A stretch of DNA of 64,000 nucleotides from Pseudomonas putida (lineage in GTDB: Bacteria; Pseudomonadota; Gammaproteobacteria; Pseudomonadales; Pseudomonadaceae). Below the pieces are notes generated by a model. That model had not been told where the DNA came from, did no database searches, and saw only the letters and a list, made by a program, of their open reading frames with translations. The stretch spans positions 2,914,001 through 2,978,000 of the forward strand of contig NZ_CP011789.1 of NCBI RefSeq assembly GCF_001636055.1, written 5' to 3'. How positions within the stretch are numbered: the first letter of the stretch is position 1; each line of letters starts with the position of its first letter. Shown here one piece after another: positions 34,358 to 42,897 of the stretch. Both the position numbers and the translations under genes were made by a program.

Positions 34358-35185
34358 ATGAGCCTGTACACGCAATTGCGCCGTGCGCCGCTGAGCGCCA
34401 AGTTCGGCCTGCTGGTGATCCTGCTGTATGTGCTGGTGGCGCTGTTCGCGCCGCTGGTGGCGCCGTTCGGCGAGACCGAAGTGGTCGGCGAGGGCTTCGC
34501 ACCCTGGGGCGGGCAGTTCCTGCTCGGCACCGACAACCTGGGCCGCGACATGTTCAGCCGCCTGGTCTATGGCGCACGCAATACTCTTGGCATCGCCTTC
34601 CTGACCACCGTGCTGGCCTTCGCCCTGGGCGGCTTCTGCGGGCTGGTGGCGGCGATTCGCGGTGGCTGGATCGACCAGGGCATGTCGCGGGTGGTGGACA
34701 TCCTCATGGCCATCCCGCAACTGATCTTCGCCTTGCTGATTCTCAGCGTGGTCGGCACCACCACCACCTCGCTGGTGCTGGTGATCGCGCTGCTCGATGC
34801 CACCCGGGTGTTCCGCCTGTCGCGGGCGGTGGCGATGAGCGTGGTGGTGCAGGACTTCGTCGAGGCGGCGCGGCTGCGCGGGGAAGGGTTGTGGTGGCTG
34901 GTCACCCGCGAGGTGCTGCCCAATGCCGCAGCGCCGCTGATCGCCGAGTTCGGCCTGCGCTTCTGCTTTGTCTTCCTGTTCATCAGTGCACTGTCGTTCC
35001 TCGGCCTGGGCATCCAGCCGCCCACCGCCGATTGGGGCAGCATGGTGCGCGACAACGCCGTGCTGATCACCTTCGGCGATGTCAGCCCGCTGCTGCCGGC
35101 GCTGGCGGTGGCGCTGATTACCGTCAGCGTGAATTTCGTCGTCGACTGGGTGCTGCACAAGTCCAGCGGCCTGAAGGAGTGCTGA
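34358..35185 (+). CDS. ABC peptide-type permease, DppC-like
   Basis: 275 residues starting 4 bases after the DppB-like gene. It begins with a short cytoplasmic stretch and a helix (FGLLVILLYVLVALFAPLVAP), then LLGTDNLGRDMFSRLVYGAR, the well-known DppC/OppC signature, and an EAA-type loop around DFVEAARLRGEGLWWLVTRE. About six membrane helices. It pairs with the DppB-like protein in the inner membrane. Confidence 0.9.
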   Translation: MSLYTQLRRAPLSAKFGLLVILLYVLVALFAPLVAPFGETEVVGEGFAPWGGQFLLGTDNLGRDMFSRLVYGARNTLGIAFLTTVLAFALGGFCGLVAAIRGGWIDQGMSRVVDILMAIPQLIFALLILSVVGTTTTSLVLVIALLDATRVFRLSRAVAMSVVVQDFVEAARLRGEGLWWLVTREVLPNAAAPLIAEFGLRFCFVFLFISALSFLGLGIQPPTADWGSMVRDNAVLITFGDVSPLLPALAVALITVSVNFVVDWVLHKSSGLKEC

Positions 35186-35187
35186 GC

Positions 35188-36831
35188 ATGAAACCGCTAC
35201 TGCAAATCCGCGACCTGCATATCGAAGGTCACTCCGACGACGCCTGGCACCCGCTGGTCAAGGGCATCGACCTGACCCTGCAGCGCGGCGAGGTACTGGG
35301 CTTGATCGGTGAGTCGGGGGCGGGCAAGTCGACCCTTGGCCTCGCTGCGATGGGGTACGTGCGCGACGGCTGCCGCATCGCTCGTGGCTCGGTGTGCTTC
35401 GACGGCCAGGAACTGGTCGGCGCGGCCCCCGAAGTACTGCGCAAGCTGCGTGGCCTACGGGTGGCCTACGTGGCGCAGAGCGCTGCGGCGTCGTTCAACC
35501 CGGCGCATCGGTTGATCGACCAGCATGTGGAAACCGCCGTGATCAACGGCGGAATCGACCGTGCCACCGCCGAGGCCGAGGCGGTCGAACTGTACCGCGT
35601 GCTGCGCCTGCCGGACCCGGAGAACATCGGCCGGCGCTACCCGCACCAGGTGTCTGGTGGCCAACTGCAGCGGGTGATGACCGCCATGGCCATGGCCTGC
35701 CACCCGGACTTGATCGTGTTCGACGAGCCGACCACTGCGCTCGACGTGACCACCCAGATCGAGGTGATCGCCGCCATTCGCGATGCGGTCAAGCGCTTCG
35801 GCAGCGCAGCGTTGTACATCAGCCACGACCTGGCCCTGGTGGCGCAGATCGCCGACCGTATCATGGTGCTGCGCCATGGCAGCCTGGTCGAGGAGGCTGC
35901 CACCCGCACCATGCTTGGCGCCCCGAGCCAGGACTACACCCGTTCGCTGTGGGCGGTGCGCAGCTTCCATACCGAACCCAAGCCCAGCCAGGCGCAGGCC
36001 CGGCCACTGCTCGAGGTTCGCAACGCCTCGGCCAGCTACGGCGCCCAGCCGGTGCTGCACGATGTGTCGCTCAAGCTGCAGCGCGGCCAGACGCTGGCGG
36101 TGATCGGCGAGTCCGGCAGCGGCAAGAGCACCACTGCGCGGCTGATTACCGGGCTCCTGCAACCGAGCAGCGGCCAGGTGCTGTACGACGGTGAAGCCTT
36201 GCCGGCTGACTACCGGCGGCGCAGCAAGGAACAGTTGCGACGCATCCAGATGATCTACCAGATCCCCGACACCGCGCTCAATCCACGCCAGCGCATCGTC
36301 GACATCATCGGTCGCCCACTGGCGTTCTACCTGGGGCTCAAGGGCAGGGCGCTGCGCGAGCGGGTCGCCGAGCTGCTGGAGATGATCGAGCTGGACCCTG
36401 CCAGGTTCATGGAGCGCCAGCCCCGCGAACTGTCCGGCGGGCAGAAACAGCGGATATGCATCGCCCGCGCCCTGGCCGCCGAACCGCAACTGATCATCTG
36501 CGACGAGGTGACCTCGGCCCTTGATCAGCTGGTGGCCGAAGGCGTGCTCAAGCTGCTCGACCGCATCCAGCGCCAGCTGGGCGTGGCCTACCTGTTCATC
36601 ACCCACGATGTGGCCACCGTGCGCGCCATCGCCGACGAGGTGATGGTGATGCAGCGGGGCAGGGTGGTGGACCAGGGGCGGCGCGAGTCGATCTTTACCC
36701 CGCCGTATCAGGATTACACCGGGCTGCTGTTCTCTTGCGAACCGCAGATGGACCCGGACTGGCTCGACCGCCTGCTGGCCGGTCGCGCCGCTGCCACTAC
36801 CCAGCCAATTGCCGAAGGACAGCTTCCATGA
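35188..36831 (+). CDS. ABC peptide-type importer ATPase with two fused nucleotide-binding domains
   Basis: 547 residues from ATG 35188, 2 bases after the permease gene. Two complete ATPase domains are fused, equal to DppD plus DppF. Domain 1 has Walker A GESGAGKST, signature SGGQLQRVM and Walker B LIVFDEPTTALD; domain 2 has Walker A GESGSGKST, signature LSGGQKQRI and Walker B LIICDEVTSALD (Val where Pro is usual). The fused form is common in GsiA/YejF-type importers. It powers uptake by the two permeases. Its stop overlaps the start of the quinone oxidoreductase gene (ATGA). Confidence 0.9.
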   Translation: MKPLLQIRDLHIEGHSDDAWHPLVKGIDLTLQRGEVLGLIGESGAGKSTLGLAAMGYVRDGCRIARGSVCFDGQELVGAAPEVLRKLRGLRVAYVAQSAAASFNPAHRLIDQHVETAVINGGIDRATAEAEAVELYRVLRLPDPENIGRRYPHQVSGGQLQRVMTAMAMACHPDLIVFDEPTTALDVTTQIEVIAAIRDAVKRFGSAALYISHDLALVAQIADRIMVLRHGSLVEEAATRTMLGAPSQDYTRSLWAVRSFHTEPKPSQAQARPLLEVRNASASYGAQPVLHDVSLKLQRGQTLAVIGESGSGKSTTARLITGLLQPSSGQVLYDGEALPADYRRRSKEQLRRIQMIYQIPDTALNPRQRIVDIIGRPLAFYLGLKGRALRERVAELLEMIELDPARFMERQPRELSGGQKQRICIARALAAEPQLIICDEVTSALDQLVAEGVLKLLDRIQRQLGVAYLFITHDVATVRAIADEVMVMQRGRVVDQGRRESIFTPPYQDYTGLLFSCEPQMDPDWLDRLLAGRAAATTQPIAEGQLP

Positions 36832-37529
36832 ACGTACTGATCGTCCACGCCCACCCTGAACCGCATTCCTTCACCGCCGCCCTGCGCGACCAGGCGGTGG
36901 AGACTTTCAAGGCCCAGGGACACCAGGTGCAGGTCAGCGACCTGTACGCCATGGGCTGGAACCCGGTGGCCAGCGCCGAGGATTTCAGCACCCGTGAAAA
37001 CCCGGAGTATCTGGTCTATGCGCTGGAACAACGCCTGGGCGTCAAGAGCGGCTCCATCGCCGCGGATATCCAGCAGGAACTGGACAAGCTGCTGTGGGCC
37101 GATCTGCTGGTATTGAACTTCCCGATCTTCTGGTTCTCCGCCCCGGCCATGCTCAAGGGCTGGATCGACCGGGTGCTGGTGTCGGGGGTGTGCTATGGCG
37201 GCAAGCGCTTCTACGACCAGGGTGGCCTGGCGGGCAAGAAGGCGCTAGTGACCGTGACCCTGGGCGGGCGTGAGCACATGTTCGGCGAGGGGGCGATCCA
37301 CGGGCCGCTGGAAGACATGCTGCGGCCGATCCTGCGCGGCACCTTGGCCTATGTCGGTTTCGAGGTGCTGGCGCCGTTCGTGGCCTGGCACGTGCCCTAT
37401 ATCAGCGACGAGGCGCGGGGTGAGTTCCTGGTGCAGTATCGTCAGCGTCTGGAACAGCTTTCGGATGACCAGCCACTGGTGTTCCCGCGTCTGGAGCAGT
37501 TCGACGAGGCGCTGTATCCGTTGCGGTGA
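36828..37529 (+). CDS. NAD(P)H:quinone oxidoreductase, flavodoxin-fold (NQO1/MdaB-like)
   Basis: 233 residues starting MNVLIVHAHPEPHSFTAAL, the typical start of NQO1-type flavoproteins, with DLLVLNFPIFWFSAPAMLKGWIDRV (FAD/quinone site; key residues FPIFWFSAPA) and TLGGREHMFG. It reduces quinones by two electrons using NAD(P)H. It is the last gene of the ABC importer operon, with ATGA overlap. As I recall, a similar gene follows aruH directly in P. aeruginosa, so the importer may have been inserted between them here. Its link to arginine catabolism is unexplained. Confidence 0.87.
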   Translation: MNVLIVHAHPEPHSFTAALRDQAVETFKAQGHQVQVSDLYAMGWNPVASAEDFSTRENPEYLVYALEQRLGVKSGSIAADIQQELDKLLWADLLVLNFPIFWFSAPAMLKGWIDRVLVSGVCYGGKRFYDQGGLAGKKALVTVTLGGREHMFGEGAIHGPLEDMLRPILRGTLAYVGFEVLAPFVAWHVPYISDEARGEFLVQYRQRLEQLSDDQPLVFPRLEQFDEALYPLR

Positions 37530-37568
37530 TGGGGGAACCCGCGTCCACAGGAGGCGGGCAGCCTGGCA

Positions 37569-39464
37569 TCAGCCGTGCGGTACCGCGCCCTTGCCCGCGC
37601 TCCCGGCGTACTGCTCCTTCAGGTGCCCCTGGTCATCCAGCAACCAGGCATCCATGATCTCGCGCACCACGGGCCCGGCCACCCGGCCGCCAGCCTCGCC
37701 GTTCTCGATCATCACCGCCACCACGATCGAGGGATGCTCGGCGGGGGCGAAACCCACGAACAGGGCGTTGTCGCGGTGCCGCTCGAGGGTCTTGTCGCGG
37801 TTGTAGCGCTCGCCCTGGCGGATCGCCACGACTTGCGCGGTGCCGCTCTTGCCGGCAATCCGGTACTGCGCGCCGGCGGCGGCCGCACGGGCAATGCCAC
37901 GCGGGTCGTGCATGACCATCTGCATGCCCTGGCTGACCTGGTCCCAGGCGCGTTTGTCATGCAGCACGATGTCGGGCATGGGGTTCGGGTCGACCGGGTG
38001 CTCGCCACCCACGGTCATGGCCAGGTGCGGACGGTGCCACACCCCCTTGCTGGCCAGCAGGCTGGTGGCCTGCGCCAGTTGCAGCGGGGTGACCTGCATG
38101 TAGCCCTGGCCGATGCCGAGGATCAAGGTTTCGCCGGGGAACCAGGCCTGGCGACGGGTGGCGCGTTTCCATTGTGCAGACGGCATCAGGCCGGGCGCTT
38201 CCTCGAACATGTCCAGCGAGACCTTCTGGCCCAGGCCGAACTCGGCCATGTAGTCGTGCAGGCGGTCGATGCCCAGCTTGTGCGCCAGGTCGTAGAAGTA
38301 GGTGTCGTTGGAACGCATGATGGCGGTGTACATGTCCACCCAGCCATCGCCGCTGCGGTTCCAGTTGCGGTACTTGTGGTCGTAGTTGGGCAGCTCGTAG
38401 TAGCCGGGGTCGAACACGCGGCTACCCGGATTGATCACGCCGCTGTCCAGGCCGGCGATGGCCACTTCCGGCTTGACCGTCGAGCCTGGCGCATACAGCC
38501 CGCGCAGCACGCGGTTGAACAGCGGACGGTCGATCGAGTCGCGCAGTGCGGCGTATTGCTTGAAGCTGATGCCCTTGACGAACAGGTTGGGGTCGAAGCT
38601 GGGGTTGCTGACCATCGCCAGTACGTCGCCCGTGGCTGGATCCAGCGCCACCACCGCGCCGCGGCGATCGCCCAGGGCCTTTTCGGCGGCCTGCTGCAGT
38701 TTGGCGTCCAGGCTCAGGACGATATCCTTGCCCGGCACCGGATCGTGATGGCGCAGCACGCGCATGACCCGCCCCTGGGCATTGGTCTCGACTTCCTCAT
38801 ACCCCACATGGCCGTGCAGTTCGTTTTCGTAGAAGCGCTCGACGCCGGTCTTGCCGATCGACTGGGTGCCGCGGTACTCGGTGCTGTCGAGGGTCTTGGC
38901 TTCCTTTTCGTTGATCCGTCCGACATAGCCGACCGAATGGGCAAAGTGCTCGGCCAGCGGGTATTCGCGAATGAACTGCGGCTCGACGTCCAGGCCGGGC
39001 AGGCGGAACTGATTGACCGCGATCAGTGCGATCTGCTCTTCGCTCAGGCCGAACATCAGGGTGACCGGTTCGAACGGCTTGCGGCCACGGCGCAGGTCTT
39101 TGTCGAACTGGGCGCGGTCGTCGTCGGAGAGGTTCAGGATCTTGGCCAGGGCATCGAGCACGGCGGGGGTCTGGCCGTTGGTGCGCTCGCGGGTCATGGT
39201 GAGGTTGAAGCTGGGCTTGTTGTCGGCCAGCACCACGCCGTTACGGTCGTAGATCAACCCGCGTTCGGGGGCGATGGGCAGCACGTGCACGCGGTTGTTC
39301 TCCGAGACCGCCGATTGCTGGTCGTGCTGCAGCACCTGCAAGACGTACAGCCTGCCGATCAGCACGGCAACCAGGCCCAGGGTCAGCGCGGCGCAGACCA
39401 GCAGCCGGCGGTTGACCAGGTGCTTTTCCTTTTCGTGGTCCTTGAGGGGAATCGGCTGTGGCAT
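37569..39464 (-). CDS. mrdA: Penicillin-binding protein 2 paralogue (peptidoglycan transpeptidase)
   Basis: 631 residues. One N-terminal membrane anchor at about 20-45, then the PBP2 dimerisation/pedestal domain (IAPERGLIYDRNGVVLADN) and the transpeptidase domain. Active-site motifs are S328-T-V-K331 (YAPGSTVKP, with Ala where Pro is usual), S385-N-D (MRSNDTYFYD) and KSGTAQ near 543. It crosslinks elongation-phase peptidoglycan in the periplasm. No rodA, rlpA or mltB is adjacent, unlike the usual mrdA locus, so this is probably the second PBP2 of P. putida-type genomes. Length is normal for PBP2. It is transcribed alone, convergent with the quinone oxidoreductase gene. Confidence 0.9.
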   Translation of the reverse strand: MPQPIPLKDHEKEKHLVNRRLLVCAALTLGLVAVLIGRLYVLQVLQHDQQSAVSENNRVHVLPIAPERGLIYDRNGVVLADNKPSFNLTMTRERTNGQTPAVLDALAKILNLSDDDRAQFDKDLRRGRKPFEPVTLMFGLSEEQIALIAVNQFRLPGLDVEPQFIREYPLAEHFAHSVGYVGRINEKEAKTLDSTEYRGTQSIGKTGVERFYENELHGHVGYEEVETNAQGRVMRVLRHHDPVPGKDIVLSLDAKLQQAAEKALGDRRGAVVALDPATGDVLAMVSNPSFDPNLFVKGISFKQYAALRDSIDRPLFNRVLRGLYAPGSTVKPEVAIAGLDSGVINPGSRVFDPGYYELPNYDHKYRNWNRSGDGWVDMYTAIMRSNDTYFYDLAHKLGIDRLHDYMAEFGLGQKVSLDMFEEAPGLMPSAQWKRATRRQAWFPGETLILGIGQGYMQVTPLQLAQATSLLASKGVWHRPHLAMTVGGEHPVDPNPMPDIVLHDKRAWDQVSQGMQMVMHDPRGIARAAAAGAQYRIAGKSGTAQVVAIRQGERYNRDKTLERHRDNALFVGFAPAEHPSIVVAVMIENGEAGGRVAGPVVREIMDAWLLDDQGHLKEQYAGSAGKGAVPHG

Positions 39465-39762
39465 GGGGGCTCGCTGAAGTGATGACGAGTGAAGGCGAGG
39501 GCTGGCCCGCAGTGGGCCGTCTGCGGCCCCAAGGGCCGGGGATGCTACGCAAGCTCGGCGGTCGGCTCAAGGTCGGTCACGGCCAGCGAACAGCGTGACG
39601 TGCCGCCCACCCCGGTAGCAGCGCGCTGGCGTGGAAGATGAAAATTCCTTCATCTGACCGCTGGCGCCCGGTCGCCGGCTGCGCACCGCTGTCGATGTCA
39701 ATTTCTGCCACCTGTCGTCATGAACTGGCACAATCCCTTGTTTGGCTTATTCGGAGACTTCC
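39465..39762. other. 298-bp divergent intergenic region
   Basis: This lies between the PBP2 paralogue and the ABC exporter, which are transcribed away from each other. No gene is seen. The right half holds a perfect 7-bp inverted repeat (see 39636-39655) and must contain the promoters of both genes. The left half is GC-rich with short G/C palindromes around 39507-39540. Confidence 0.4.
39636..39655. promoter_or_regulatory. Inverted repeat AGATGAA-N6-TTCATCT
   Basis: A perfect 7-bp inverted repeat with a 6-base AT-rich spacer lies in the divergent region between the PBP2 paralogue and the ABC exporter. The spacing of half-site centres (13 bases) suits a dimeric helix-turn-helix regulator. No regulator gene is adjacent. 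Confidence 0.35.
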
Positions 39763-41616
39763 ATGCTGCGCATATTCGAGCGTTGGCTAGACCCCTTCCC
39801 ACCCGACGAAGCCCCACCACCGCCCATGGGCCTGGCACGGTTCATGTGGGCCTGCACGCGCGGCGCCCGGGGCTATATCGTGGCGCTGGCGCTGCTCAGC
39901 GCGGCAGTGTCGATCTACGAGGCCTGGCTGTTCGCCTTCCTCGGCCAGGTGGTGGACCTGCTTTCGACCTGGAAAGTGGGCGATGCGGTGACCGCCGAGG
40001 AAGCGAGGGTGCTGTGGGGCGCGGGGGCCGTGCTGCTGGTCAGTATCGCCCTGGTGGCGGGGCGCACGCTGGTGCAGCATCAGGTGCTGGCGATCAACCT
40101 GCCGCTGCGCCTGCGTTGGGATTTCCATCGCCTGATGCTGCGCCAGAGCTTGTCGTTCTTCTCCGACGAGTTCTCTGGCCGGGTCACCACCAAGGTGATG
40201 CAGACGGCGCTGGCGGTGCGTGAGGTGCTGTTCACCCTGATCGAGATCCTGCCGGGTATCGGCGTGTACTTCGTGGCGATCATTGCCCTGGCCGGCGGTT
40301 TCGCGCTCAAGCTGATGTTGCCGTTCATTGCCTGGGTGGTGCTGTTCGGCCTGACCATGGTGTATTTCGTCCCGCGCCTGGGAAAGGTCGGCCAGGAACA
40401 GGCCCATGCCCGCTCGTCGATGACAGGGCGGGTTTCGGATGCCTACACCAACATCACCACGGTGAAACTGTTTTCCCACTCCCGGCGCGAGGCACACTTC
40501 GCCCGTGCGGCGATGGAAGATTTCAAGCAGACCGGCTTTCGCCAGATGCGCCTGGTCAGCCTGTTCGAGATCGCCAACCAGGCGCTGGTGGTCGGCCTGA
40601 TCATGGGCGCGGGAGGTTACGCCTTGTGGCTGTGGCACCAGGGCGAAGTGGGCGCCGGCGCAGTGGCGGCGATCACTGCCATGGCACTGCGCGTCAATGG
40701 CATGTCGCACTGGATCATGTGGCAGATGACCTCGCTGTTCGAGAACATCGGCACCGTGCAGGACGGGATGGTGACCCTGACCACCGGCCCCAAGGTCCAG
40801 GATGTGCCGAACGCGGGAGAGCTGGTGACCCACGGCGGGGCGGTGAGCTTCGATAATGTGCGGTTCAACTATAACGGCGAGCGCCAGGTGCTCGATGGCC
40901 TGAGCCTTGAGATTCGCCCCGGCGAGAAGATCGGCCTGGTCGGCCGCTCCGGTGCGGGCAAGTCGACGCTGATCAACTTGCTGCTGCGTTTCTATGACGT
41001 ACACAGTGGCGAGATCCGCATCGATGGGCAGAACATCGCCCAGGTCACCCAGGACAGCCTGCGCAGCGCCATCGGCATGGTCACCCAGGACACCTCGCTG
41101 TTGCACCGTTCGATTCGCGACAACATCGCCTACGGTCGCCCCGAGGCGAGCGAGGCGCAGATCCGTCGTGCTGCCGCCAGTGCCCAGGCCGATGGCTTCA
41201 TCAGCCAGTTGAGCGACCGCCAAGGGAACACCGGCTACGACACCTTGGTCGGCGAGCGTGGCATCAAGCTGTCCGGTGGCCAGCGCCAGCGCATCGCGAT
41301 TGCGCGGGTGATGCTCAAGAATGCCCCGATCCTGCTGCTCGACGAGGCCACCAGTGCGTTGGACTCGGAGGTCGAGGTCGCCATCCAGGAAAGCCTCGAT
41401 GACATGATGCAGGGCAAGACGGTCATCGCCATCGCTCACCGGTTGTCCACCATCGCGGCCATGGACAGGCTCATCGTCATGGACGAAGGGCGCATCATCG
41501 AACAGGGCACCCACGCTGAACTGCTGGCCAGAAACGGCACCTACGCGCGGTTGTGGCAGCATCAGAGCGGTGGTTTCCTGGGCGAGGATCAGGGCGTGGT
41601 GGAGTCCACCGAATAG
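39763..41616 (+). CDS. ABC exporter, fused permease-ATPase (MsbA/multidrug type)
   Basis: 617 residues from ATG 39763, which has a GGAG site upstream; the TTG at 39742 is rejected. An N-terminal six-helix exporter domain (about 30-340; FMWACTRGARGYIVALALL, FSHSRREAHFARAA) is followed by an ATPase with Walker A GRSGAGKSTL, Q-loop GMVTQDTSLLHRSI, signature KLSGGQRQRIAIARV and Walker B ILLLDEATSALDSE. It would work as a homodimer exporting a lipid, peptide or drug from the inner membrane. No partner genes are adjacent, and the substrate is unknown. Confidence 0.9.
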   Translation: MLRIFERWLDPFPPDEAPPPPMGLARFMWACTRGARGYIVALALLSAAVSIYEAWLFAFLGQVVDLLSTWKVGDAVTAEEARVLWGAGAVLLVSIALVAGRTLVQHQVLAINLPLRLRWDFHRLMLRQSLSFFSDEFSGRVTTKVMQTALAVREVLFTLIEILPGIGVYFVAIIALAGGFALKLMLPFIAWVVLFGLTMVYFVPRLGKVGQEQAHARSSMTGRVSDAYTNITTVKLFSHSRREAHFARAAMEDFKQTGFRQMRLVSLFEIANQALVVGLIMGAGGYALWLWHQGEVGAGAVAAITAMALRVNGMSHWIMWQMTSLFENIGTVQDGMVTLTTGPKVQDVPNAGELVTHGGAVSFDNVRFNYNGERQVLDGLSLEIRPGEKIGLVGRSGAGKSTLINLLLRFYDVHSGEIRIDGQNIAQVTQDSLRSAIGMVTQDTSLLHRSIRDNIAYGRPEASEAQIRRAAASAQADGFISQLSDRQGNTGYDTLVGERGIKLSGGQRQRIAIARVMLKNAPILLLDEATSALDSEVEVAIQESLDDMMQGKTVIAIAHRLSTIAAMDRLIVMDEGRIIEQGTHAELLARNGTYARLWQHQSGGFLGEDQGVVESTE

Positions 41617-41640
41617 GCGTCCTGCGACCGTTCGTCGCCA

Positions 41641-41656
41641 GGATTGCCTAGTCTGC
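41641..41656 (+). promoter_or_regulatory. Shared motif before DUF3455 gene (possible ECF promoter element)
   Basis: GGAT-N3-CTA-N2-CTGC, 80 bases before the DUF3455 start. The same pattern occurs 58 bases before the sigma factor start at 42285-42300. Two copies flanking the sigma gene's own unit suggest an autoregulated promoter, but two sites are few evidence. Confidence 0.3.
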
Positions 41657-41735
41657 ATCCACAACGGCTGCTGGCGGGTACAGGAAGGTAGCAGTCATCG
41701 ACTGCCCAACCGCGTACCCATCAGGAGTCCATCCC

Positions 41736-42257
41736 ATGAAAATCCCGTTTGCCTCGATCCTGCTCGTATCGAGCTTCATGCTCGCGCAACAGGCTGCCCA
41801 TGCTGCGGTGCCCGATGCCATCAAGGTGCCCGCAGGGCACACGGTCATGCTCGAAACCGTCGGCGTCGGTGAAATCACCTACGAGTGCCGGGACAAAAGC
41901 AATGCGCCGGGCGAGACCGAGTGGTTCTTCGTCGGTCCCAAGGCCACCCTCAGCGACCGCAGTGGCAAGGCTGTCGGCGACTACTTTGGCCCGCCCGCCA
42001 CCTGGCAGGCCAAGGACGGCTCGAAAGTCACCGGCACCCAGCTTGCCGTAGCCCCTGCGGGCAAAGGCGATCTGCCGTATCAACTGGTCAAGGCGAATCC
42101 GGCCGAGGGTAAAGGGGCAATGCACGGGGTCAGCTACATCCAGCGCCTCGCCACCCAGGGCGGTGTGGCGCCGGCAATGGCCTGTACAGCGCAGAACAAG
42201 GGGGCGCAGCAGATCGTCAAGTACCAGGCCGACTACATCTTCTGGTCTGCAAAATGA
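41736..42257 (+). CDS. DUF3455 exported protein
   Basis: 173 residues. A clear Sec signal (MKIPFASILLVSSFMLAQQAAHA) precedes a domain typical of DUF3455: VPAGHTVMLETVGVGEITYECR near the start, WFFVGPKATLSD, and GPPATWQAKDGSKVTGTQLA (key residues GPPATWQAKDGS). The C-terminal half has two Cys (ECRD and AMACTAQ) that could form a disulfide. The family is secreted or periplasmic and of unknown function. It is directly upstream of an ECF sigma/anti-sigma pair with a shared upstream motif, so it may be a target of that sigma factor. A GGAG site precedes the ATG. Confidence 0.8.
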   Translation: MKIPFASILLVSSFMLAQQAAHAAVPDAIKVPAGHTVMLETVGVGEITYECRDKSNAPGETEWFFVGPKATLSDRSGKAVGDYFGPPATWQAKDGSKVTGTQLAVAPAGKGDLPYQLVKANPAEGKGAMHGVSYIQRLATQGGVAPAMACTAQNKGAQQIVKYQADYIFWSAK

Positions 42258-42284
42258 CGCGTGGTTGAACCCACGCTTGGCAAT

Positions 42285-42300
42285 GGATCATCTACGCTGC
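42285..42300 (+). promoter_or_regulatory. Shared motif before the ECF sigma gene
   Basis: GGAT-N3-CTA-N2-CTGC again, 58 bases before the GTG start of the sigma factor. Upstream TGAACC (42264-42269) could be the -35 element, as many ECF sigma factors use GAAC-type -35 boxes; the spacing is slightly long. Confidence 0.3.
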
Positions 42301-42357
42301 TCTACGAGCCCCGGCCGCAAGGCCGGGTGTCAGCGCCGACACAGGACCGTGCCGAGA

Positions 42358-42897
42358 GTGAATTCATCCGTTACGCCTTTCGATTTCCAGGGTTGCCTTG
42401 CCGCTTGCGCGCGGGGTGACCGCAGCGCCTTGCAGGCGCTCTACGACCATGAAGGTTCGCGTTTGCTCGGGGTGGTGCGGCGCATCGTGCGCGATGATGC
42501 CATGGCCGAGGATATCGTCCACGACGCGTTCATTCGCATCTGGACGCGGGCGACCAGCTTCGATGCGACGCGAGGTTCGGCCCGGGGCTGGATCTACAGC
42601 ATCAACCGCCACCTGGCCTTGAATGCCGTGCGCGACAGCCGACCGGAGACGGCGTTGGACGACGCGGACATCGCGACCTTGGTTGGGGAATTCGACGAGG
42701 GCGCCATCTGGTCAGGCTCCGCGAAGATCTATCGCTGCCTTGAGCAACTGCAGCCTGCACCGCAGCGGTGTGTCCTGCATGCCTATGTAGACGGCTGCAG
42801 CCACGCGGAAATCGCCAGCCTGATGGGGGCGCCGCTGGGGACGGTCAAGGCGTGGATCAAGCGAAGCCTCGAGGCGCTGCGGGAGTGCATGACATGA
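42358..42897 (+). CDS. ECF-type RNA polymerase sigma factor
   Basis: 179 residues from GTG 42358 (MNSSVTPFDFQGCLAACARG). Region 2 is ALYDHEGSRLLGVVRRIVRDDAMAEDIVHDAFIRIW, with key motif AEDIVHDAFIRIW near residue 55, and region 4 is CVLHAYVDGCSHAEIASLMG followed by GTVKAWIKRSLEALRE. This is the small two-domain sigma-70 type that is held inactive by a membrane anti-sigma factor. The downstream gene, overlapping by ATGA, encodes just that. Longer in-frame starts run into the DUF3455 gene and are rejected. The stimulus is unknown. Confidence 0.9.
   Translation: MNSSVTPFDFQGCLAACARGDRSALQALYDHEGSRLLGVVRRIVRDDAMAEDIVHDAFIRIWTRATSFDATRGSARGWIYSINRHLALNAVRDSRPETALDDADIATLVGEFDEGAIWSGSAKIYRCLEQLQPAPQRCVLHAYVDGCSHAEIASLMGAPLGTVKAWIKRSLEALRECMT

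Noticed and set aside
31703..35158. Very long minus-strand open frame opposite the ABC importer genes
   Set aside because: It is the antisense of four well-supported genes, rich in His, Gln, Arg and Gly as expected from reverse-frame GC-rich codons, and shows no domain.
34891..35187. N-terminal extension of the importer ATPase
   Set aside because: It would overlap the permease gene in another frame; ATG 35188 begins exactly before the ATPase domain.
39727..39745. Sigma54-like TGGCAC...TTG sequence before the ABC exporter
   Set aside because: The gap between the GG and the downstream element is one base too long and the GC of the -12 element is missing.
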